Positions 1-4,912 of a DNA stretch of 7,602 nt are shown here, in pieces. A program made the position numbers and the translations under genes. The notes below the pieces were generated by a model that searched no databases, was not told the DNA's origin, and worked only from the letters and a program-made list of their open reading frames with translations. Within the stretch, counting starts at the first letter, position 1. Each line of letters starts with the position of its first letter. Origin of the DNA: Prevotellaceae bacterium UBA1746 (GTDB taxonomy: Bacteria; Bacteroidota; Bacteroidia; Bacteroidales; Bacteroidaceae). The stretch is from the NCBI GenBank assembly GCA_905369775.1, contig CAJPJR010000089.1:1-7602 (forward strand). The letters are read 5' to 3'.

Positions 1-858
1 GTTGTAACTCTCTCCGATCACCACCACGAAGTCGGTCGTGCCCGGTGCCACGCTATCGACGCGCGCCGTGTCCATGGCCGTTTTGAGCGTTTCGATCTCG
101 CTTTGCGACATGCGCACCAGGTGCAGCGCCTGGAGCAAGCGGTAGTGCGGGGCGAAGAAGTGAGCTTCGGGCACCCGCTCGGCATCTCGGCTCTGGCAGT
201 TGGTCACAAACTGCCACAGGGCTTGCTTTTCCTCCCACCAGTGGGGGGCGGCGGTCACTACGAGCGCCACGGCCACCGCAGTCGCTCCGCGACGGAGGCC
301 GCGCGACGGCACAGAGGGGGCAGATTGTGGCGCGGGGGGCGCCGGTGAGGCGCTTTTGTGAGCGCAAAGTCTGCGCAAGCGAACCACCGCACTGCTCAAC
401 CATCCGCAACTCACCGCGAGTTGCAGCGCGAGCATCGGCGCATAGATCCCCACCGTCTGCCAAAAAGCATTGCTGCGCACCATGCCCGAGAGAAATTCGC
501 TCGATTCCTCGCCTGAGGTCTCGGCCATGAGTGTGAGCACCGTGGGCGAAACCAGCAGATTGAAGCGCAGAAAGAGAAACACTTCGACCGCGGAGAGGGT
601 GTAGGCCACGAGAAAGAGGAGCACCTGCAGCCACCGGCTGATGCGCCGCGGGAAGGCATCGACGCAGAGCGCCAAGACATAAATGTCGAGGGCCCAACAG
701 AGCAGGTAGTGCACCATCTGATTGTGCGGCCGCCCGACGATGTGGATCGACACGACGGAGAGTGCCGCCATAAAGACGACGAAAGTGGCCTGCCGCCACA
801 GGGGGCGGCCGAGACGATAGAGCAGTTTGGGAAAAAAGTGAGCGAGTGTCGAACTCAT
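1..858 (-). CDS. Phosphoethanolamine transferase (EptA/CptA-type), N-terminal part, cut by window edge
   Basis: Reading from the ATG at 858-856 gives 286 codons without a stop, running off the left edge, so the catalytic C-terminus is missing. Hydrophobic segments lie at about residues 23-41, 48-66, 76-100, 135-156 and 190-204, the five-helix arrangement of inner-membrane EptA-type enzymes. Between helices 3 and 4 the stretch SPTVLTLMAETSGEESSEFL (104-123) resembles the conserved ETN..E..EFL region of the family. The frame ends in DFVVVIGESYN (276-286), the start of the sulfatase-fold domain; E283 corresponds to a metal ligand, and the nucleophilic Thr would lie outside the window. Known members transfer phosphoethanolamine from phosphatidylethanolamine to lipid A or core sugars on the periplasmic side, which can lower polymyxin binding. 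A longer overlapping minus-strand frame here is a shadow. The substrate is not shown. The gene is probably chromosomal, but phage cargo is possible. Confidence 0.87.
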   Translation of the reverse strand, partial: MSSTLAHFFPKLLYRLGRPLWRQATFVVFMAALSVVSIHIVGRPHNQMVHYLLCWALDIYVLALCVDAFPRRISRWLQVLLFLVAYTLSAVEVFLFLRFNLLVSPTVLTLMAETSGEESSEFLSGMVRSNAFWQTVGIYAPMLALQLAVSCGWLSSAVVRLRRLCAHKSASPAPPAPQSAPSVPSRGLRRGATAVAVALVVTAAPHWWEEKQALWQFVTNCQSRDAERVPEAHFFAPHYRLLQALHLVRMSQSEIETLKTAMDTARVDSVAPGTTDFVVVIGESYN

Positions 859-897
859 GGACGGAATACTTGTGAATGGACAACGGCCATTCTCTCG

Positions 898-929
898 CAA
901 AATTACAAATTTTATGCGCGCCGCCCAAC
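898..929 (-). promoter_or_regulatory. Candidate promoter of the phosphoethanolamine transferase gene
   Basis: Read on the minus strand, TAATTTTG (905-898) matches the Bacteroidota -7 consensus TAnnTTTG exactly. GTTG (929-926) could serve as the -33 element, with 20 bases between the boxes. Transcription would begin near 890 and leave a leader of about 30 bases before the ATG at 858. No Shine-Dalgarno sequence is seen, as is usual in this phylum. The -33 half is weak. Confidence 0.5.
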
Positions 930-1240
930 GTCTTCGCGGGGATTCTTCGCGCCGTCGGGCGTTTTTCGCCGTTGTCGTCGCCCTACCGCGGGGGATTCGT
1001 TGCAGCGGCGTCGCTGTGGCGGCCCATGCGCCCCCGTGCTTTGGCCGCATTCGGGAGTCGCCGGCGCAAACGGCCGCCGGGGTGGTGAGCGGTCGGCACG
1101 GTGCAGGAAAAAACGGGAGACTTATCGGAGAAAACGCGGGAGAATCGTCGAAGAGTACCATCTCGCATAATTGGGTTATAACAAGTATAAGACAGCCCGC
1201 GAAGATGCGCTATTTTTCGGCGCGCCCTTTAATTAGATTT

Positions 1241-1264
1241 GATTTAATGCGTTTGCATTCAATC
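1241..1264. promoter_or_regulatory. Dyad operator candidate overlapping the integrase promoter
   Basis: Arms GATTTAATGC (1241-1250) and GCATTCAATC (1255-1264) are reverse complements at 9 of 10 positions around a 4-base centre GTTT. The dyad covers the -33 box TTTG at 1252-1255. Its length and symmetry suit a dimeric helix-turn-helix repressor. No repressor gene lies in the window, so the regulator is unknown. A core-type recombinase site is an alternative reading. Confidence 0.5.
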
Positions 1265-1284
1265 GAAAACCGTGCGTAACTTTG
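1252..1284 (+). promoter_or_regulatory. Integrase promoter (Bacteroidota -33/-7 type)
   Basis: TTTG at 1252-1255 and TAACTTTG at 1277-1284 both match the Bacteroidota vegetative promoter consensus, with 21 bases between them. Transcription should start near 1290, 15 bases before the ATG at 1305. This placement puts the upstream GTG at 1272 before the transcription start and argues against using it as the start codon. Confidence 0.65.
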
Positions 1285-1304
1285 CGCACACATTTGAAAG
1301 CAGT

Positions 1305-2612
1305 ATGGCAGTTAATTTCTATCTTGACAAACGAGCAGACAAAAACGGGGACTGCCCCATTCGCGTGAGCATATCAATTCTCGGAGCGCGGTTTGTGTCT
1401 TCTACTGGCTACAAGGTAGCTCCCGCAACATGGGATCAAAACAAACAGCAGGTGAGAAAAGGTTCGACAGCCGGCGCAGGTGTGGTCTATTCAACCATCA
1501 ATGCCGCGCTGTCTAAAATATCCGAACACTTCAACGCGTACGAGCATCAATGCTTGTTGGACCGCATTAAACCGACCGCGGCCGAAATCAAGAAAGAACT
1601 CGCAAAGCACTTTGTGAGGAAAAAGACGACGGGGCGGAAGCAAGACCTAATCTTTGATTATTTCGAGATCTACTATGCTGAAGTTGCAAAGCAAAATCAG
1701 TGGAGTTTGGGCACGTGCAAATCGTTCCGGCAAATGATGAACTGCGTATCTGAGTTCGACAAAGATCTGACATTCCAAAATCTCACCGAAAAGCGATTGA
1801 ACGACTTCGTCGCCTTTCTTCGTGAAAAGCGAAGTAGACGGGACTCCACGGTTAAACAAACTATCGGAATGTTGTTTTGGGTGCTCCGGTGGGCAACAAA
1901 GAAGGGGATTAACACGAACCTCGACTTCCAAAACTTCTCGCTCAGGACGAAGGCAATACAAAATTCGATTGTGTTCCTTGAATGGGAAGAGCTGATGCGA
2001 ATTTACAACTATGAGTTCCCGCCGAGAGGGACGAAAGTTCAACTACGAGAGCACAACGGGCGGACGTACGAAAAAGAGGTCGGATTCGTTAAGAGCTTGA
2101 AGATTGTGCGTGATTTTTTCTGCTTCTGCTGTTTCACCTCCTTGCGCTTCTCAGATATGCAGAATTTGAAGTGGACAAACGTCTCGGAAAACACAATCAC
2201 GGTTACTACGATAAAGACCTCCTCGACAATCACTATTGAGCTAAACAAATACGCCCTCGAAATACTAAGCCGATACAGAGAGAAAGATGAAGAGTACGTC
2301 TTTCCAAGGACCAGCAACGATGTCGCGAACAAACGACTTCACGAGGTGTGCGAGCTGTGCGAAATAAACACTCCGATAACCAAGACCTACTACAAGGGGA
2401 ACGAACGCATCGAGGACACGCGACCGAAATTCGCCTTCGTCGGGACACATACGGGGCGGAGAACCTTTATTTGTAATGCGCTGATGATGGGTATTCCCGC
2501 GAACATCGTAATGAAATGGACGGGGCACAGCGATTACAGCGCGATGAAACCGTATATCGACATCGCCAACTCGGCAAAGGCTGAGGCGATGGCGCTATTC
2601 GATAAGAGATAA
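1305..2612 (+). CDS. int: Tyrosine recombinase (phage/ICE-type integrase)
   Basis: This is a 435-residue protein of about the usual length for Bacteroidota integrases. Residues 1-90 form an arm-DNA-binding domain, beginning AVNFYLDKRADKNGDCPIRV, a common opening of this family. Residues about 115-200 form the SAM-like core-binding domain. The catalytic domain keeps all expected residues: R281 (TSLRFSDM), K304 in the beta-hairpin (TIKTSS), H382 and R385 (HTGR), H408 (WTGHS) and the nucleophile Y417 (MKPYI). It should therefore be active in strand exchange between attP and attB. The frame also opens at a GTG at 1272, but that lies upstream of the predicted transcription start, and family similarity begins at the ATG at 1305. 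The coding sequence is visibly richer in A and T than its neighbours. It is convergent with the late operon, separated by two hairpins. No excisionase is visible. Confidence 0.93.
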   Translation: MAVNFYLDKRADKNGDCPIRVSISILGARFVSSTGYKVAPATWDQNKQQVRKGSTAGAGVVYSTINAALSKISEHFNAYEHQCLLDRIKPTAAEIKKELAKHFVRKKTTGRKQDLIFDYFEIYYAEVAKQNQWSLGTCKSFRQMMNCVSEFDKDLTFQNLTEKRLNDFVAFLREKRSRRDSTVKQTIGMLFWVLRWATKKGINTNLDFQNFSLRTKAIQNSIVFLEWEELMRIYNYEFPPRGTKVQLREHNGRTYEKEVGFVKSLKIVRDFFCFCCFTSLRFSDMQNLKWTNVSENTITVTTIKTSSTITIELNKYALEILSRYREKDEEYVFPRTSNDVANKRLHEVCELCEINTPITKTYYKGNERIEDTRPKFAFVGTHTGRRTFICNALMMGIPANIVMKWTGHSDYSAMKPYIDIANSAKAEAMALFDKR

Positions 2613-2739
2613 TTTTGGACGCGTTTTGGACGTATTCGCAACGAGCTTATCTTCAATAATTTGCCTTCAAAAAACGCTCAAAAGACCCTCGTAGCGGGTC
2701 TTTTTTCGGCACATCTTGGACGCGTTTTGGACGTATTCG
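2613..2739. repeat. Pair of 24-bp perfect direct repeats built of TTGGACG units (arm-type site candidates)
   Basis: Copies at 2615-2638 and 2716-2739 are identical over 24 bases, in the same orientation and 101 bases apart. Each holds two TTGGACG units spaced 11 bases apart, about one helical turn. In the left copy both units extend to TTTTGGACG (2613-2621 and 2624-2632). Phased short direct repeats beside an integrase gene are typical of arm-type sites bound by the N-terminal domain of tyrosine recombinases. No further TTGGACG was noticed elsewhere in the window. Confidence 0.7.
2680..2706 (+). terminator. Intrinsic terminator downstream of the integrase
   Basis: AAAAGACCC pairs perfectly with GGGTCTTTT around the loop TCGTAGC, and the right arm continues in a run of six Ts. 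It lies 67 bases after the integrase stop. Because the left arm begins with As, the hairpin could also stop minus-strand transcripts. It lies centrally between the two 24-bp repeats. Confidence 0.75.
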
Positions 2740-2772
2740 GAGACCATTTTCGCGATCTCAAGAAAAAGGTAA

Positions 2773-2803
2773 GCCCCGCCGCTTGTGTATTGAGCGGCGG
2801 GGC
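2773..2803 (-). terminator. Terminator of the phage late operon
   Basis: An 11-bp perfect GC-rich stem (2773-2783 with 2793-2803) encloses the 9-base loop TGTGTATTG. On the minus strand it begins 8 bases past the TAG stop of the last gene and is followed by TTACCTTTTTCTT. On the plus strand it is followed by a shorter T run (GTTTTCG), so it may act in both directions, backing up the integrase terminator. Confidence 0.8.
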
Positions 2804-2811
2804 GTTTTCGT

Positions 2812-3270
2812 CTACGTTCTGCGTTTCAGCGCGTAGCCTATCAGGCCGAACACAGCAAGGAAGACGATCAGCGACAACGGCGGCCAGAGGAAACCGCTGT
2901 GCGTCGTCTTCTTTTCGTTGCGCGTGTCGGTGTGGTGCGAAGCCGCGCGAGCAGTGTCCACACGCGAACGCCAGACCGTGTCGTGGCGAACGTGCCAACG
3001 GTCGCGGGTGCGCTCTTTCACGAGCGTAGCGCCCTCAAAATAGACGCTGTCGTGGAGAAAAACGCTATCGCGCACGGTACGCAGTTCGCGAAGTGTGTCG
3101 CGATGCACAACGTGGAGCGTGTCGCGGTGAACGGTTGCGCGTTCGACGGTGCGCGTTGTCGTGCAGCCCGTGAGCATACTCAGCACGACCGCAAAGCACA
3201 GCGCGCCGACGGCCGCCAGGACGTACAACGCCCAGGGGTCGGGAGGAGGTTTTCGGTGGTTGTAATTCAT
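2812..3270 (-). CDS. Small lipoprotein with C-terminal membrane anchor; unimolecular spanin candidate
   Basis: From the ATG at 3270 this is 152 residues; an in-frame extension upstream overlaps the DUF5675 gene and is a shadow. Residues 15-33 are hydrophobic and end in the lipobox LTGC (33-36), so a signal peptide with lipidated C36 is predicted. Residues 130-147 are a strong hydrophobic segment followed by KRRT. The part between is hydrophilic and carries a recurring D-[TS]-[LVA] motif at about 50, 58, 68, 74, 97 and 105, perhaps successive beta-strands. An outer-membrane lipid anchor plus an inner-membrane helix is the plan of u-spanins such as phage T1 gp11, which disrupt the outer membrane in the last step of lysis. 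Its place as the last gene of the lysis cassette fits. Function is inferred; short Bacteroidota phage proteins with this repeat pattern are usually called hypothetical. Confidence 0.8.
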   Translation of the reverse strand: MNYNHRKPPPDPWALYVLAAVGALCFAVVLSMLTGCTTTRTVERATVHRDTLHVVHRDTLRELRTVRDSVFLHDSVYFEGATLVKERTRDRWHVRHDTVWRSRVDTARAASHHTDTRNEKKTTHSGFLWPPLSLIVFLAVFGLIGYALKRRT

Positions 3271-3302
3271 CGAGAAGGTGAAATTTGAAGAGGTGAACAT
3301 AG

Positions 3303-3447
3303 AACGCCCCGCGGGCAATTCTTTCCAAAATGGAAATAGTTGGAAAGCTTGGAGCATTTTCGGCGCGATTTGGGGAGAATTTCCCCGTTTTGGCGTCCGA
3401 TTCTTTCCAATCGTCGCGAAATTGGAAAGAATTACCCGCGGGGCGTT
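3303..3447. repeat. 145-bp element with 26-bp inverted terminal repeats
   Basis: The ends 3303-3328 and 3422-3447 are reverse complements at 25 of 26 positions; each reads inward as AACGCCCCGCGGG, then C or T, then AATTCTTTCCAA. The inner half of the motif recurs inside: ATTCTTTCCAA at 3400-3410 and TTGGAAAG at 3340-3347. Several nested hairpins can form. It fills most of the 197-base gap between the DUF5675 gene and the spanin candidate. No clean target duplication is seen. It could be a MITE- or REP-like sequence, a structured RNA leader, or a terminator/attenuator in the late operon. No coding sequence is supported in it. Confidence 0.8.
3400..3432. repeat. Perfect 12-bp hairpin inside the inverted-repeat element
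   Basis: ATTCTTTCCAAT (3400-3411) and ATTGGAAAGAAT (3421-3432) pair perfectly around a 9-base loop containing TCGCGA. The outer 26-bp pairing uses the right arm of this hairpin, so the two structures exclude each other, as in an RNA switch or attenuator. There is no T run on either side, so it is not a standard terminator. Confidence 0.65.
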
Positions 3448-3467
3448 GAACTGCCGAGCTTTTCTCG

Positions 3468-3923
3468 TTAGTTGGAAGAGGCGCCGGGACGTGTGATGGT
3501 GAGCTCTATTTCTTCGCCCTCGGCCTGTGCAGAGCGGAGGAAGACGAGCAGGCGTTCCAACGTGGCGCGGCTGTTGAGCACCTTGCCCCGTTCGCGGTTT
3601 TCGCCCACCAAGATGCAGCCCTCGGTGTCGTCGGCCGTGTTGCCGCTGTGGATCAGTACGCCCGCGTATCCCTTCACGCTGACAAGACGGGGGAGGACAC
3701 GCCCGAAACGCGGCGAACGGGTTTGCATGTCGATGCGATACGTGCCGGTGGGAATCGCCGTTGCGCCTTTCACTTTGAGCGCGGCGATTTCGTCTTCTGT
3801 CATGCTTTCGCGCAAACCGCGGTCGGTGTCTTCGAGCGTGTCGCAAAAATATCGGCCGTTGATTTCCATTCGTCCGATGGTGTAGCCCGCCTTCAGGGCG
3901 TGGCGTTGTAGGAGGATTCTCAT
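3468..3923 (-). CDS. DUF5675 family protein in the endolysin position
   Basis: This 151-residue protein has the marks of the DUF5675 family: an opening MRILLQR, YTIGRMEINGRYFCDTLED (14-32), AIPTGTYRI (56-64) and GVLIHSGNTADDTEGCILVG (88-107). No signal peptide or membrane segment is visible, so it should be made in the cytoplasm and need the holin for release. IPTGTY together with an IH..(x)..GC pair (H92, C103) resembles the substrate loop and the His/Cys active site of YkuD-type L,D-transpeptidases; this is my inference, not an established family function. It starts at the ATG at 3923, 36 bases after the DUF3310 stop, behind a copy of the AAACCAAACCTCTA leader motif. No other candidate cell-wall enzyme lies in the window. 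Confidence 0.87.
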   Translation of the reverse strand: MRILLQRHALKAGYTIGRMEINGRYFCDTLEDTDRGLRESMTEDEIAALKVKGATAIPTGTYRIDMQTRSPRFGRVLPRLVSVKGYAGVLIHSGNTADDTEGCILVGENRERGKVLNSRATLERLLVFLRSAQAEGEEIELTITRPGASSN

Positions 3924-3935
3924 TTCTGTGTGATT

Positions 3936-3949
3936 TAGAGGTTTGGTTT
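3936..3949 (-). repeat. Leader motif AAACCAAACCTCTA, copy upstream of the DUF5675 gene
   Basis: A 14-base sequence identical to the one directly before the holin start. Here it ends 12 bases before the ATG at 3923, in the gap after the DUF3310 stop. It is not a Shine-Dalgarno sequence; it may be a translation or processing signal shared by late genes. Confidence 0.55.
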
Positions 3950-3959
3950 GTAAGGAAAA

Positions 3960-4346
3960 TCAAGGAGCGCGGAAGCCCAGCACCACTCGTGCCGTCGCTT
4001 TCAATTCGAGGAACGAGTCCATCGCGCCCGCTTCGGCGTCTTTGATAAACTCATTCAGATACCAGACGGCCTTTTTCGCGTCTTCTACGGCTTTGCGCCG
4101 CGCTCCTTCGAGCGTGCCGTCGTGTTTGTGTCCGCAGCGCCAAATGTATTTCAGCGCGTTGCCCAGGCAAAAGGGCATTCCGCGCGCCACGTCGATGCAT
4201 TCCGCGCCGCCGTGGTTGTAATGTGCGGGGTGGTCGACGGCCGTGCTTGCGGATTTGGCAACCGACGGCTCCCGATCTGTTGTTTTTTGTTCTCTCGTGT
4301 CCACGTTTTCGGGATTTTGGGTGTGTGATACGTCGCTCATGGTCAT
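3960..4346 (-). CDS. DUF3310 (SaV-like) protein
   Basis: From the ATG at 4346 this is 128 residues. The first 35 residues are polar and low in complexity. The rest matches DUF3310: VDHPAHYNHGGAECIDVARG (37-56), then FCLGNALKYIWRCGHKH (59-75) and KKAVWYLNEFI (91-101). The family is common in phages and, as I recall, includes the T7 gp1.7 nucleotide kinase; whether this member has any such activity cannot be seen. The start overlaps the holin stop as ATGA (4346-4343), which implies translational coupling; a second ATG at 4340 is possible. DUF3310 genes usually sit with DNA-metabolism genes, so a place between holin and the wall-enzyme candidate is unusual. A long in-frame extension upstream runs over the holin gene and is a shadow. 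Confidence 0.88.
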   Translation of the reverse strand: MTMSDVSHTQNPENVDTREQKTTDREPSVAKSASTAVDHPAHYNHGGAECIDVARGMPFCLGNALKYIWRCGHKHDGTLEGARRKAVEDAKKAVWYLNEFIKDAEAGAMDSFLELKATARVVLGFRAP

Positions 4347-4849
4347 TGTTTTGCGTTTTCGGGTTCTTGATTCTCGTCCGTCTGTGTTTTCTCCGCGGGG
4401 ACGATGTCGCGGTTTTTGGCCTCCTCGAAGACGGCGGCGGCAAATTTCTGCGCCATCTTCGAAAGGTCGTGCTCCGAAATGATGGCTTGCACGGTTCTGT
4501 CTTGGCGTTCGATTTCGGCTTTCTCCCACGCCTTCTCCCGAATGCTCCGAAACTCGCACAGTACGCACCAGGCCGCCCAGCCCATCGAGAAGTAAGGCGC
4601 GGCGCAGAGCGGGGAGCCGATGAAGTCGATAAGCGAGAGCACGAGAAACGGGACAAGGTATTTCACCGCCTTTCGGCTTGTCATCTTTAGCCACCGCGAT
4701 GTCGTGGGTTGCCCGCGTTCGTGGGCTTTGCGAATGCCAAAGAAGAGGTCGAGCGCCATGGCGATCAGTATTGCCGCGGTGCAGAAAATGATGAGCACGA
4801 TGTGAAGATACAAATGCTGTTCGGCAAAATGAATGAGTGTTTCTTGCAT
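4343..4849 (-). CDS. Phage holin family protein
   Basis: From the ATG at 4849 this is 168 residues; the frame opens 12 codons earlier at 4885, but those residues (MIYITTHKNQTS) look like leader sequence and include the shared leader motif. Hydrophobic segments lie at about 14-38, 61-80 and 82-100. DLFFGIRKA (34-42), the following basic loop, and SLIDFIG (72-78) resemble the D..(T/F)G...A and late Asp features of the holin 4 / toxin-secretion holin group. Residues 101-168 form a charged, probably cytoplasmic tail with helical, coiled-coil-like character (REKAWEKAEIERQDR). Holins gather in the inner membrane and open it at a set time so that lysis proteins escape. It follows the tail gene and is coupled to the DUF3310 gene. 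Its start is the least certain point. Confidence 0.75.
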   Translation of the reverse strand: MQETLIHFAEQHLYLHIVLIIFCTAAILIAMALDLFFGIRKAHERGQPTTSRWLKMTSRKAVKYLVPFLVLSLIDFIGSPLCAAPYFSMGWAAWCVLCEFRSIREKAWEKAEIERQDRTVQAIISEHDLSKMAQKFAAAVFEEAKNRDIVPAEKTQTDENQEPENAKQ

Positions 4850-4862
4850 AGAGGTTTGGTTT
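4849..4862 (-). repeat. Leader motif AAACCAAACCTCTA, copy at the holin start
   Basis: The second copy of the 14-base motif abuts the holin ATG and shares its A. It lies between the tail-protein stop (4915-4913) and the likely holin start, within a short A/C-rich leader. The shared position before two late genes supports the choice of 4849 over 4885 as the holin start. Confidence 0.5.
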
Positions 4863-4912
4863 TTGTGTGTGGTTATATAAATCAAGTGGAGTGCGAGACG
4901 CGGGCGGGCTTT

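Larger units (their letters stand above)
859..1304. other. Gene-free stretch between the transferase and the integrase; possible host-element junction
   Basis: About 446 bases lie between two divergent starts. No credible protein was found on either strand: the open frames from roughly 860 to 1280 are arginine- and proline-rich translations of GC-rich DNA without recognisable motifs. The part up to about 1165 is GC-rich like the transferase gene. From about 1166 it turns AT-rich, with TTATA and TATAA arms around ACAAG at 1180-1194, and then the integrase operator and promoter. The change in composition could mark the left end of the inserted element. No tRNA gene is seen here. Confidence 0.5.
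2613..2740. other. Attachment-site-like cluster (possible attP)
   Basis: Between the two arm-like repeats sits an exact palindrome with 9-base arms (AAAAGACCC at 2680-2688, GGGTCTTTT at 2696-2704) around the 7-base centre TCGTAGC. Core sites of lambda-type recombinases have this layout: two inverted core sites around a 6-8 base overlap, with arm sites on both sides. The position just after int also fits. This is inference from layout only. The same palindrome reads as an ordinary terminator, and both roles may coincide. Confidence 0.4.

Noticed and set aside
53..928. A 291-residue minus-strand open frame overlapping the left gene
   Set aside because: It is rich in Arg, Ala and Pro without domain motifs, while the frame starting at 858 gives five membrane helices and the VVVIGES motif of phosphoethanolamine transferases.
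1180..1194. TTATA/TATAA inverted repeat around ACAAG as a recombination core
   Set aside because: Five-base arms in AT-rich DNA are expected by chance, and no flanking arm-type repeats were seen.
709..1279. Plus-strand open frames of 70-153 residues in the GC-rich gap
   Set aside because: They show only biased composition (Arg/Ala/Gly), no start signal and no recognisable motif, and partly lie antisense to the transferase start.
1272..1304. GTG at 1272 as the integrase start, giving 11 extra residues
   Set aside because: It lies just upstream of the predicted -7 box, before the expected transcription start, and the extra residues do not resemble the family N-terminus.
3278..3496. A 72-residue plus-strand frame across the inverted-repeat element
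   Set aside because: It is a translation of the repeat arms, antisense to the late operon, with no promoter or start signal; the structure is better explained as DNA or RNA repeat.
3271..3963. N-terminal extension of the spanin candidate to 383 residues
   Set aside because: The extension is antisense-frame-like, His/Arg-rich shadow sequence over the DUF5675 gene; the lipoprotein signal begins at the ATG at 3270.
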